A stretch of 64,000 nucleotides of DNA from contig QPMI01000520.1 in the NCBI GenBank assembly GCA_004431415.1, forward strand, positions 248,001-312,000. Reading direction: 5' to 3'. The notes beneath the pieces were generated by a model. That model had not been told where the DNA came from. It searched no databases and saw nothing but the letters and a program-made list of their open reading frames with translations. The position numbers were made by a program, and so were the translations under genes. The number at the start of each line of letters is the position of its first letter. Positions within the stretch are counted from its first letter, which is position 1. Below, one piece after another: positions 22,325 through 32,666 of this stretch. The stretch comes from Cyanophora paradoxa. Lineage: Eukaryota > Glaucocystophyceae > Cyanophorales > Cyanophoraceae.

Positions 22325-24155
22325 ATGCCTGGTGGCGGGCGCAAGAGGAAGCAGCCGCCGGCGGGCGAGCACGTGGCCGCAGCTGCCGAACTTCCGGAAG
22401 TCACGCAGCTGCCCGACGCGCTCATCCTTCAGATCTTCGAGTGTGTGGATCTGCGAAGCGCGGCCATCGCGCGGGCGGTTTGCCGCCGCTGGCGCGATTT
22501 GGTCGAGGCAACGCTCTGGCCCAGGCTGGAGGTTCCGCATGCGCATGCGCTGTGCCCCGATCAAGCCGAACACCTCGCGAGCCTACTCGTGGGCGCTGAA
22601 GGCCAGCAGGTCGGCGCTGGGCGGCTGAAGCCGGCGCCGCGGCGTTGGATTCGCGTCGGCCCCGGCGCCTCGCTGAGCGCGAGGATGCGGGATTATTACA
22701 TCAGCAGGCCGTGGACGGCTCCCGGCGCGCTCGTGGCGTCGTGCACGGCGGCCAGCGGCGGCCTCAGCGACGTCGACTTGGACTGCGCCTCGCTGATGAT
22801 CCCGTGCCTGATGGTCAGCGACGTCCTCGAGGCCCTCGTCCCGCCGGGCGCCGCCTCCTGCCCCGCCCTCCGCGGCATCGCGCTGCGGGGCGCTCTGGAG
22901 GACTGCAAGGGCCTCCCCGGCGGCCTCGAGCGCCTCCTGCGCCCCTTCCCCGGCCTCGAGAGCCTCTGTCTCCCCCGTTGCTGCTCCGCGGACGGGCCCG
23001 CCGCCGCCGCCATCGTCCAGTGCCTCCCGCGCCTCAAAAGGGTCCGCGGCCCCTCCCCGCAACCCCCTGGGTCTGCGCGACTGAAGCCAGCTCGGGCGCA
23101 GCTGACGATCGCTCTGAGGGACTCGCGGGGAACGCAGAGGGCGGCGGAGGCGCTGGCGGCGCTGCCCTCGCTGGAGTTGCTGGAGGTGCTGGACGCGCCC
23201 TGCCCGCCCTCGCGCCTGCTCCTCGAGGGCCTCGCCGCCGGCCCCGCCGCCCTCTCCCTCAAGGAGTCCGCCCCGCCCCCGCCGCCCCGCCCTGCCCCGA
23301 GGCTCCCGCCTCGCTGAGCGCCGGCCAGGCTGCGCTTCGAGGGCGCCCTCAGCGGCAGCGCCCTGCGAGCCCTCCCGCGCCTCGCCGCCCTCGAGCACTT
23401 GCGTGGGCTCACGACGGTCCGCCCGCCCCCGCCCCCGGCCGGCCCGCGCCGCGGCCGCCTGGGGTGCTCGGGGTCACTCGGGGCGGGGGCGGGCAGCTCT
23501 TTACGGACGTGAGCGGGGGGACCTGGCTGCGCTGGGTGCCTGCGGGGCGCTCCGCAGCCTGGGGCCCCTGCACCTCTTCGAGGCCGACGTGGCCCCCGCC
23601 AGGGCCGCCTCGCCGCCCTCGCCGCCGCCCTCGCGCGCCCCCGCTCCCTCGACGCCGTCGACCTCGTCTTCCGTGCGCCTCGCGCCCCGCCCGCGCCGCC
23701 CCCGAGGAGCCCGCCCCCCCTGATCGGGGCCCCGCAGACGCCCCTCCGCCGCCGCAGTCGCTGGGCGCGCTGCTCGCGGCGGCCGGCCGGCGCCTCCGCC
23801 TCCAGATACCCCTCTTCCTGAACCCGGCCTGCCGCCCCCTCCTCTCCGCCACCGCCGCCGCCCTGGCCGCCGCCCCTCCCCGCCGCCTCGTCCTCGCCGT
23901 CGCCGACGGCGAGGAGGCCCTCGTCGGAGACTGGCTCCCCGCCCTCGCCGCCTTCGCCGGCTGCTCGGGGGACCTCGAGGTGCGCCCCCCCGCCTCGCCG
24001 CGGCTCCCGCCGCCGCCTGCACGAGGGGCGGCCGAGAGCTCCCTCAGGTCCTGCTCCGCCTCGCGGAGGACGCGGAGGCGCGCACAATGCGCAGGGACGC
24101 TGCGCTCGCGGCGGCGCTCACGGCCCTCCCTTCCGCCCGCGTCGTCTTCCCGTAG
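22325..24155 (+). CDS. F-box / leucine-rich-repeat protein
   Basis: This is a probable substrate receptor of an SCF ubiquitin ligase. The start MPGGGRKRKQPPAGEH at 22325 is followed by the F-box TQLPDALILQIFECVDLRSA, with VCRRWRDLVEATLWPRLEV completing it. LRR-like segments then run to the end: LRGIALRGALEDCKGLPGGL, LESLCLPRC, LPRLKRVR, ALAALPSLELLEVLDAPC, LRALPRLAALEHL, LRSLGPLHLFEADV, PPRRLVLAVADGEEALVGDW and a last exon ending in LPSARVVFP at 24155. Exon frames shift across short GC-rich introns (near 23,045-23,100, 23,270-23,330, 23,420-23,540, 23,590-23,760 and 23,980-24,050). The substrate is unknown. Confidence 0.75.
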
Positions 24156-24472
24156 TCGTCGGGCGCTGGCTTGCTCCTTGTTGAGGCCCGCCCGCTGTTG
24201 AAGCCGCCCGGCGGCCCCGAAGCTCGAATTTCGGAAGCGGGATCACGTGCACGACTGTACGCGCCGGACGCGCAAGAAGGGGGAGCTCGAGGGGGCTGAG
24301 CTCGAGGTCCTCGGGGGGCTTCAATAGCAAACCGTTCTATAGCTACCGCGGCGAGGCGGCTAGGCGGCTATAGCTAGGCGACAAGCCGCGAAAAGGGGTA
24401 CCGCGTAATCGTAGCGTCCCGCGAAACTGAAAGCGCGAAGGTTCTGGCGGCTAACGGGCACGCGGAGCTGCC
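24156..24472. other. Intergenic upstream of Arp4
   Basis: This is a short spacer between two co-oriented genes. It has a local direct repeat around GCTAGGCGGCTATAGCTAGG at about 24,357. It presumably holds the Arp4 promoter; no coding or RNA feature is seen. Confidence 0.35.
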
Positions 24473-26519
24473 ATGGCGTACTGCGGGGGAGGTGCGATGA
24501 GCGGGCGCGGCCCGCGGCATCTACCTCGCGCCATGTGACCACGCCTCGCTCGCAGACGAGGTCTCGGCGGTTGTCGTTGACATCGGCTCCCTCAACGTAA
24601 AGGCTGGATGGGCCGGCGAGGATGTGCCCAAGGCCGTCTTTCCATCGGTGCGCCGCGCCGCACGCAGCGAGCGGAGCCCCGCCATTGCGTGAGCTGAGCG
24701 ATGCTAGCTGTCGCGATCTGACGAATCGATGCGCGCCCGCGCGCCGCTCTCGTCGCGCAGCAAGTTGGTGTCCTCTACAAGGAGGGCGACGCGAGCACCG
24801 TCGGCAACGGGACGCAGGCGGTCGGAGAGGAGTCCACTAAGGACGCGGCGGCTAGCGGGAGCTCCAGCGGCAGCAGGATAGGGAAGTACTACATCGGCAC
24901 GAACGAGATGTGCGTACGGCGAGACAGCGTCGAGGTGATCGGCCCGTACAAGGAGGGCATACGTGCGCCACGCCGGCGCCGCGCGCGCACCTGCGGCGCG
25001 GCACCTGAGCCGCGGGGGCGGGGCGGGCGGGCGGGGCGCAGTGCACGACTGGGAGTGCGTGGAGCAGCTGCTGGACCACGTCTTCAAGACGCGGCTGCAG
25101 ATCAACACGGAGGAGCACCCGCTGCTCATCGCCGAGCCGTCCTTCAACACGAAGGCGGCGCGGGAGAAGCTCTGCCAGCTGATCTTCGAGAAGTACAAGC
25201 CGCCGGCCATCTTCGTCGCCAAGACGGCCGTCCTCTCCGCGTACGCCTCGGGGCGCGCCACGGGCCTCGTCCTCGACTCGGGCGCCGGCGTCACCTGCGC
25301 CGTGCCCGTCCACGAGGGCTACGTCCTCCAGAAGCGTGCGCGCCCCCGCGCCCCCCGCCCCCGCCCCTCCCCCGCCCGCCCCGCCCGCCCCGCCGCGCTC
25401 GAGCGCGCCCCGCAGACATCGTGAAGTCGTTCGTGGGCGGGGAGGCGCTGACGGAGGTGATGCAGCGCTGCATCGAGCGGAAGGCGCCCATCCGGCCGCC
25501 CTACAGCTTCGTGAAGAAGGCCAAGGGGGACCTCTTCGAGGCGCGGCGGCCCCCGGGCGGGCCTCGCCGGGCGCTGAGGCGGGGCGGGGGGCACAGGTGA
25601 AGGACGTGGAGGCGGAGAAGATCGCGAAGACGACGGCGAGCTACCGCAGCTTCGTCCTGCAGAACACGGCGCGGGACGCGAAGGAGAGCATCTGCCGCGT
25701 CGCCGAGGCCGCCTTCGCCCCCGCGTGCGCCCCCGCGCCCCCGCCCCGAGCAGCACGCCAGAAGCGCCGCGCCGGGCGCCTCCTCCGAGCAGCCGCGCGG
25801 CGCCTGCGGGCCGACGCGGGGCGGGGTGCGCAGGGAGAACGTGAACCTGCCGGGGCTGCAGTTCGAGCTGCCGGAGGGCCGCAGCGTGGAGATCGCGCTG
25901 GACCGCTTCCTCGTGCCGGAGCTGATGTTCCAGCCGGCGCTCATCGCCTGCCCCGAGTTCGGCCCCGAGGTCTCCGCCCTCGCCGCCCAGGGGCCCTGGC
26001 CCACCGCCGCCTCCCTCCCCAAGATGGTCCCCCCGCCCCGCCCCCCGCCCCCCGAGGCCCCGCCCAGCCGCCCCCCGCCCACCTCTCCCCGCCGCCCGGC
26101 AGATCGTGGACAGCATCTCGCGGTGCGACACGGACATCAAGAAGGACCTGTACGCGAACGTGGTGCTCACGGGGGGCAACACGGCCTTCCCCCAGTTCTC
26201 CGAGCGCCTCCAGCGCGACCTCTCCGACGCCGCCCCCGGGGTACCCCCCCCCCCTCCTCCCCCCCTCGCGCCGCCGCCGAGGGCGGGGGGCAGCAAGCGA
26301 AGGTGAAGGTGATCGCGCCGGCGGCGAACACGGGGGAGCGGAAGTACGCGGCCTTCATCGGCGGCTCCATTCTCGCCTCCCTCGGCTCCTTCCAGCAGAT
26401 GGCCCGCCCCCGCGCCCCCTCCTCCAGCCGTCCCCCTGACCCGGCGCCCCCCGCAGTGGATGTCCAAGCAGGAGTACGAGGAGAGCGGGCCCGCCCTCCT
26501 CGAGAAGAAGTGCCCCTAG
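24473..26519 (+). CDS. ARP4: Actin-related protein 4 (Arp4/BAF53-like)
   Basis: This nuclear actin-related protein is a shared subunit of chromatin remodelling (SWI/SNF, INO80/SWR1) and NuA4-type complexes. The first exon MAYCGG plus one base joins in phase to [20 protein letters not shown], the Arp4 N-terminus. Further exons: [123 protein letters not shown]; and [19 protein letters not shown] joined to [20 protein letters not shown], a hallmark Arp4 C-terminus. At least two introns use GC donors: after DLFE (about 25,541) and after QQM (about 26,402). The phosphate-binding loops of the actin fold are altered, as is usual for Arp4. Confidence 0.92.
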
Positions 26520-26964
26520 GCCCGAGCCGCCCCGCCCGCTGCTGTCCCTCGGCCCTCCAAACGCGAGGGCCTCCTCGTCGGCTGGACGGCGCGCTTGAGG
26601 GCGGGGGCGGGGGCGGGGCCCGCTAGATGTGGCTAGCCGGTCGGCACCCTGCGCGTGTACCGTATACAGGATCCAAGCCGAAGAGGGGGGAGGGGCCCGA
26701 GGGGGGGAAGGGGGTACGAAGGATATCATCGGATCGAATCCCGAGCGGCAGTTACGCATACAGGTTCGAATTCCGCTGCAGCTGGACGAATGCGGGGCTT
26801 CATCTGCAGCTGCCGGCTTCCATCGGTGCTGCCGGGCTACGCCGAAGCGCAGCTCGCCCGGCCGCCAATGCTGAGCGCATTCATGAGGCAATGCTGCGCG
26901 AGCTCACACGCATGGCATTCAGGGGCGCATTGAGCGCGCATGCGCGGCGCCATCAGAGCGTGTG
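26520..26964. other. Intergenic, Arp4 to transporter exon 1
   Basis: About 445 bp between co-oriented genes. It contains a G-rich tract (about 26,685-26,712). No exon chain with host-type splice signals was found. It should hold the promoter of the split transporter. Confidence 0.35.
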
Positions 26965-27252
26965 ATGCGAGACGCCGCCGCGGATGCGGAGCCGCTCGCG
27001 GCGCGCTCGGCGGTGCTGCGCTCGGCCGTGCTCGCGCCGCGGGACCTCTCCATGGTCTCCGAGCGAGCCGCGCGCCGCGAAGGAAATCCCGGAGGATGCT
27101 CGTCCTCATTCAACGGAGCGGGCTCAGAGTCGCCGTCAAGCGAGCCCGAGCCGCGCGTAGCGATGGAGCGCGAGCTGCCAGAGGGCGGCCTGCTCGCTTG
27201 GCTCGTGGTCATCGCCTCCTTCATCGTGCACGTCTGCGTCTTCGGCATGCAC
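26965..27252 (+). CDS. First exon of a split monocarboxylate-type MFS transporter
   Basis: From the ATG at 26965 a 96-codon exon encodes a Ser/Ala-rich cytosolic N-terminus. It is followed by ELPEGGLLAWLVVIASFIVH and VCVFGMH, the first transmembrane helix of an SLC16/monocarboxylate-porter-type MFS protein. A good host donor GTGCGCTCACC follows at 27253. The next residues expected in this family (a short loop and TM2) are not downstream here. They occur at about 47,764 as SVFILPYAKAFNVGRG. Both parts are on the plus strand and do not overlap in content, so this exon belongs with 47764-49458. They are separated by about 20.5 kb of mobile and foreign-looking DNA, so the gene may be broken. Confidence 0.75.
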
Positions 27253-27360
27253 GTGCGCTCACCCAGCATCCGAATTCTGGTTCGTTCCGGTTTAGCTAGC
27301 TAGATCCACTCCAGCAGTTAACGTTAATAAGTTGACTTTGTTGTACGATAATAACGTTAT

Positions 27361-29173
27361 GCTACATAGTAGATTAACCCATGTTCCCCTTGGAAGAAAA
27401 TTCCGTTTAGTACTACGGCAGACTCAAACTGCCAGCATTGAGAGCGGTGCGAACAGTCAAAGTCACTGACTGGACTGTGCTCCATGGGTGGTCCAGCCTG
27501 GGCTGCCAACAGTCGTGCCAGCATGTTTGGTAAGTGGGGAACTTGTGAATCGCAGGCCAGTGGTTGAGTTGTCGCTCTCATTGGTATACTCAATTCGATA
27601 TGCACTTGAAGGCTGCCAGTGCTGCCTTGACTCACTGTGGTCACTGAGACAGGCTCCACATGAGAAGGAAAAGTCACTGAGTGATGTATGACTCTGTGAC
27701 TTCTTAAAAAAAGTAGCGGCAGCCGCTGCCCTTGCCAGTGAGCTTGGAAGTATGAAGTGGGAAGATCTGCCACAGAGTGGAGTTTTGTGGCTGAAATTGG
27801 GTATCCGGCAGTTCTGTCAATGGAAAGTCCCTTTAGTGCTGTGGTGCACTTGATTGCTCAGTGCCGATTCAGAACCAGTTCGATTCTTGGCAAACAATAA
27901 ATAATACATTAAACATCTTGGCATGTACAACAAAAAGAAAAGCATATGTTCCACAATGTACAAACAACAAAACAAGACAAAAAACAAAAAAACACAACAC
28001 TAACACAACGTTCACACATTCACAACAAACAAAACAGAAACTTGCCAAATTGAAATTGAAGAGATTGTACTTGCATTGTTTGTTTAACATCTAGATCAGT
28101 GGCATCTAGATCTTTACATTGATCATGATGCATGCATTATTCATCATGGCATCATTGCATGCATAAAATATTGTTGCGTGTTACATGCATGAAATAAAAT
28201 GATCAATGATTGACTTGTTCATGATCAATTCTTCTACAACCTTGCCAGGTTGTTTTTGCCAAGTTGCCAATTGAAGTGTTCAATTCTTAAGCTTCTTGCA
28301 ATTGTTCATGATCAGTGCCGCAATGTGTTGCCAGGCTAGATAGCTGGCAAGGTGGTGTATTGGGGTACAGGCAGACTGAGGTACAGGGGTACAAAGCTAC
28401 AGGGACTTCGACAGTATATCACTGCTGCAATACATGTTAACGTTCAAGCTTCTTGCCCACTTTCCTGCTAAGGATTGCCCTTGCTTTGCCAGCCATGGCC
28501 AGTATTTAACACCAAAACTCGATGTTCGATGACAGATCTAGAACATAAATGATCAAAACTTTGAAATACGTATACATTGCATGTGCTTCTTTTGTATTGT
28601 TTTGTGATCACTTCATTGTTTCTGGATCTGTTCTGAAATGCTCTCTTCTTCAGTGCTTCAGCTTCATTTTCGTTCTTTGTAATACGATTGATCATGAACC
28701 ACAAGAGATTCATGTGTGCAATTTCAAACTTCTTGCAATTGTTCAGTGCTTTAGCTCTTCTTCTCATCTTCCTGGCTAAAGCTATAGCTATAGCTAAGAA
28801 TATCAAATCGCCCTTTAATTTCTTTGCCAGCCAAGAATTAAACACCAATTGCAAAGCACTGTGTTTCATGACAAACCATAAATGATGAAGCCTCGCTTTG
28901 GACTACATTGCATCTCGTGCATTGTTTCCAGATTACATGATCAGTGTTTAATTTCTACATCTTCCATGCACTCACATCTGTGTTCTTTATGTTCAGTGCT
29001 TCAGCTTCTTCTGTTCTGTCTTTACAACTTTAGTACTTCATTCTCATTCTTTGTTCAATTAATAAGTAGTAGTAGTAGAAGTAGTACGTAGAAGAAGAAG
29101 AATAGACCACAAGAAATCAAAGACTCCTAAATAACACTGGGGGGGTGCGGGGGGGCGGAGCCCCCCTGCTTGT
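27361..29173 (+). mobile_element. Internally deleted LINE copy (copy A)
   Basis: This 1,813-bp copy begins GCTACATAGTAG and ends in the same hairpin plus CTGCTTGT as the large copy that follows. Its left 690 bases match 29174-29862 at a constant offset of 1,813. Its right 1,130 bases match 38568-39700 at a constant offset of 10,527. The two parts meet at CTTGCCAAA (28041-28049), present once here and at both ends of the missing 8,714 bases of copy B. Everything from early ORF1 to past ORF2 is lost, so it encodes no reverse transcriptase. It is much more AT-rich than the host DNA. No target-site duplication is obvious. Confidence 0.88.
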
Positions 29174-29673
29174 GCTACATAGTAGATTAACCCATGTTCC
29201 CCTTGGAAGAAAATTCCGTTTAGTACTACGGCAGACTCAAACTGCCAGCATTGAGAGCGGTGCGAACAGTCAAAGTCACTGACTGGACTGTGCTCCATGG
29301 GTGGTCCAGCCTGGGCTGCCAACAGTCGTGCCAGCATGTTTGGTAAGTGGGGAACTTGTGAATCGCAGGCCAGTGGTTGAGTTGTCGCTCTCATTGGTAT
29401 ACTCAATTCGATATGCACTTGAAGGCTGCCAGTGCTGCCTTGACTCACTGTGGTCACTGAGACAGGCTCCACATGAGAAGGAAAAGTCACTGAGTGATGT
29501 ATGACTCTGTGACTTCTTAAAAAAAGTAGCGGCAGCCGCTGCCCTTGCCAGTGAGCTTGGAAGTATGAAGTGGGAAGATCTGCCACAGAGTGGAGTTTTG
29601 TGGCTGAAATTGGGTATCCGGCAGTTCTGTCAATGGAAAGTCCCTTTAGTGCTGTGGTGCACTTGATTGCTCA

Positions 29674-32664
29674 GTGCCGATTCAGAACCAGTTCGATTCT
29701 TGGCAAACAATAAATAATACATTAAACATCTTGGCATGTACAACAAAAAGAAAAGCATATGTTCCACAATGTACAAACAACAAAACAAGACAAAAAACAA
29801 AAAAACACAACACTAACACAACGTTCACACATTCACAACAAACAAAACAGAAACTTGCCAAACATGCTGCCCCGTGTCGTACCCCCCCGGATCTGGCGAG
29901 GCACGCAGCAGCACAGCAGCAGCAGCGCGGAGCGTGGTGCGCACTTATTCTTATCTTATGCGTCGTTCTGAGACTCTCCTGCCCTTGGGCACCTACAATC
30001 TGCCGCGAGGCACCTATCCCTGTCCTTCTCGCACCTATCCCTGCAGTTTCGCTTGATCTACGTGCCAATGCGCATCACATGACGCGTTTTCCGCTTGCGT
30101 CACTGCGCGCTCCTGACCGCTACTCTGCGTCGGCAGTTTTGACCGTTATGGCTGACGAAGACTGGTCTTCCTTGCAGCAAGGCGCATCGTCTGGCGGACG
30201 CAATAAGACTGAGCGAACTCATTTTATGTCGTTCTGGCACAAGCCCGATCGTTCTGCGAGGCGTCATTCTGTGTTTGCTGCTCCGGCCGCGGAGAGGCAC
30301 CTTCTTGGTCAGGAGCTCAATCATGCCTCGGGAGTGCCGACTCAGCTCCGCTTCCGCTTCCCGTTGGATCCTGCCAGGGCGCGAATCACTGAACCTGATG
30401 ATGTGCGCAAGGTCCAAGGTTCCTATCGTTCAAAGGAGATGATTTCTCGTGCTCGGGAACTCTCACGGCACATGCAGTCGACCCCATTTCAGCGCCCCGG
30501 CACTCCTGGCATCTCGCTTGACCCCAAACTGAACCCTGACAAGAACACTCTGGACGTCACTGTCGATTTTCACTCCCCAGACCATGGCGTCCTTCAATCC
30601 TACTCGGCTTTTTATGGCACCTTCGACAAACTTATAGAACTTTTCCCTACCATAGTCTCAGACCTCTATCCCCGTGGACACCGCTATAAGCTGTTCCTCC
30701 ACCATCAGACTGTGACTGATTTTGTTCGGGCCAATTCTGTTGCTGGTGTCCCTTCCTCGGTCCCAGCCCTTGCTTCTAGCTGGTCATCAAAGCCAGGAGA
30801 GCCTGAGCCCCACGTCCTTCTTGAGCTGTCCATCAACCTTCCTCCCTCGGCGAAGCCCGACCACCCATTCTTCTCAGCAGCCTCGATGGAATCTGATGAG
30901 TTCATCCAAACTGTCCTTGTCTCTATTCAGGATGCCTTGTCCCAGCCGAATGGCGTACTGGTCTCCAGTGACTCTCCCACAAACTTGCATCTTGACACCC
31001 TCCTTGACCGTATTCGGCTTCGTGAGACCAACCCTGACACTAGCCTTGGCGACCATGTTGTGATCCTTCCTTTCTCTGACCCGGCCCCAACTATTCTCTG
31101 TGCTGTGGCTGCTCACAAACTTGAGGGCTTCCGTCTTAAACACAAGGGTGTCGCGTATGACCGACGTCTGCATCCGAACAATGACTACAACTTTACTGTG
31201 AAATGTGAGCCTGAGGTGGCGCCTTTCCCGGAAATTGTGCATGGTGGAGACTATCGCGTGGCCAACCGAGCTATCTGCCCGATCATGCTAATTGTGTCTG
31301 TCCCACGGTCGAACTTTTTAGTCCGCCATGTCCTCTCTCGTGACAAGGACTACCCTTTTGGCAATAATGGCATCAAATCTGTCATCTTTCCTGTTGAGGA
31401 TTCCCTGCTGGCCTTCAATCTCAACTTCTTGGATGCTGACTACCCCTCTGTTTTGTACAACATCTCTCAAGCTCGGACTGGTGCCTCTGTGCCTGAGGCT
31501 GTTGCGGAGCCGTGTAATTACACTCCTTTCTACTCGTGCCGACCTGAATGTGAATTCCATGATAAGTCGTTCTGTCTTATCCCGGCCAAGGATGATCAGT
31601 CTTTCTTTTATCATGTCAACCGTGATCCCGTCATCTATCACCTGCCAATGAGCCTGCGGAATGAGATTCTTGCCTTCCACGGTGATGAATCTGCTCTTGC
31701 CTCGGCTCTCCCTCCGGTGCTCATACTCATGCTCTCTCTATTTCGGCCTCTCTCTTTCGTAACCTCTTTTCCTTATGTTGTACTCTTGCAGAATGACCCT
31801 CGTGATCGTATGCCAGCTGCCCGACCTGCAGCAGCTCCTGCTTCATCAGCCTTACCGCGGCCTGCCCTGTCTGCTTCCGCTGCCCAGACCAAAGGAGCCC
31901 CTCCTCGCCCTCCTGCTCCTGCGCCGTCCGTGTCTGCTGTGCAGCCAGCTCCAGCTTTGGCTCCTGCCCCATCTGCTGGCTCGCCTCCGGATCCCATGCT
32001 GCTTGCAGTTGTTAAAGCCTTGGACCCCGCTCAACTTGCTGTTCTGGCTGCCACCAACCCTCCTATTGCACACTTCTTGATGACCTACGGACACCTGGTT
32101 TCCGCGTACTCTTCTTCTTCTTCCGCTGCCCCGGCGTCATCTGGTCCTGCTGCCCCCTTGTCTGCCGCTTCGCCTGCTGGCTCGCGTGACGTCCCCAAGC
32201 GCACTCGTGACTCCGACCTCGAGCCCACTGCCTCTGAGTTGCCTGATGCTCCTCCCTCTCTGGCACCCCCGCAAAAGACGCAAGTGACAGCTGCAAACTC
32301 CATGCTTCCGCGCCCTTTGCACGTCCCTGCAACCTCTCCTGCTCGGTCTGTCCTCTCTTGTGCTTTTGCTCTCTCCCCCCTGACTTTACCTACTGCTCTC
32401 TCAGTAAAAGTGGTCAGATTAAACCTGCGAAGCCCTCTGGTTCGGCAGCTGAGACCCAAAGTGATTCCATTGAAATTCGCAGCTACTATGCAGCCCTTGT
32501 CAACCAGCCACAGAAGTAGCCTTTTAACTGCACATGATCTTATTTTGAATTTTCTCCTGGCTTCCAATTGCAATGTACCTCCCTTGCCTCGTTGCCCACT
32601 GCTTGCAGAGCCCAGCCCCACAGACCAGATCCGTCCCTTGCGTGCACCCCCGTGGCCTGATTAA
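29674..32664 (+). CDS. LINE ORF1 protein
   Basis: The frame is open for 996 codons from MPIQNQFDSW at 29674. The functional start could instead be the ATG at about 30,149 (MADEDWSSLQQGASSG), because the first 100 codons are of 5'UTR-like composition. The central part is globular (LQSYSAFYGTFDKLIELFPT, HVVILPFSDPAPTILCAVAA). The last 300 residues are rich in Pro, Ala and Ser, as in disordered RNA-binding linkers. No zinc knuckle, RRM or esterase motif was found. A segment at about 31,716-31,790 starts GTGCTC and ends TTGCAG; it is pyrimidine-rich and 3n long, so it could be a small intron. The stop is 2 bases before the ORF2 ATG. Confidence 0.8.
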   Translation: MPIQNQFDSWQTINNTLNILACTTKRKAYVPQCTNNKTRQKTKKHNTNTTFTHSQQTKQKLAKHAAPCRTPPDLARHAAAQQQQRGAWCALILILCVVLRLSCPWAPTICREAPIPVLLAPIPAVSLDLRANAHHMTRFPLASLRAPDRYSASAVLTVMADEDWSSLQQGASSGGRNKTERTHFMSFWHKPDRSARRHSVFAAPAAERHLLGQELNHASGVPTQLRFRFPLDPARARITEPDDVRKVQGSYRSKEMISRARELSRHMQSTPFQRPGTPGISLDPKLNPDKNTLDVTVDFHSPDHGVLQSYSAFYGTFDKLIELFPTIVSDLYPRGHRYKLFLHHQTVTDFVRANSVAGVPSSVPALASSWSSKPGEPEPHVLLELSINLPPSAKPDHPFFSAASMESDEFIQTVLVSIQDALSQPNGVLVSSDSPTNLHLDTLLDRIRLRETNPDTSLGDHVVILPFSDPAPTILCAVAAHKLEGFRLKHKGVAYDRRLHPNNDYNFTVKCEPEVAPFPEIVHGGDYRVANRAICPIMLIVSVPRSNFLVRHVLSRDKDYPFGNNGIKSVIFPVEDSLLAFNLNFLDADYPSVLYNISQARTGASVPEAVAEPCNYTPFYSCRPECEFHDKSFCLIPAKDDQSFFYHVNRDPVIYHLPMSLRNEILAFHGDESALASALPPVLILMLSLFRPLSFVTSFPYVVLLQNDPRDRMPAARPAAAPASSALPRPALSASAAQTKGAPPRPPAPAPSVSAVQPAPALAPAPSAGSPPDPMLLAVVKALDPAQLAVLAATNPPIAHFLMTYGHLVSAYSSSSSAAPASSGPAAPLSAASPAGSRDVPKRTRDSDLEPTASELPDAPPSLAPPQKTQVTAANSMLPRPLHVPATSPARSVLSCAFALSPLTLPTALSVKVVRLNLRSPLVRQLRPKVIPLKFAATMQPLSTSHRSSLLTAHDLILNFLLASNCNVPPLPRCPLLAEPSPTDQIRPLRAPPWPD

Positions 32665-32666
32665 AT

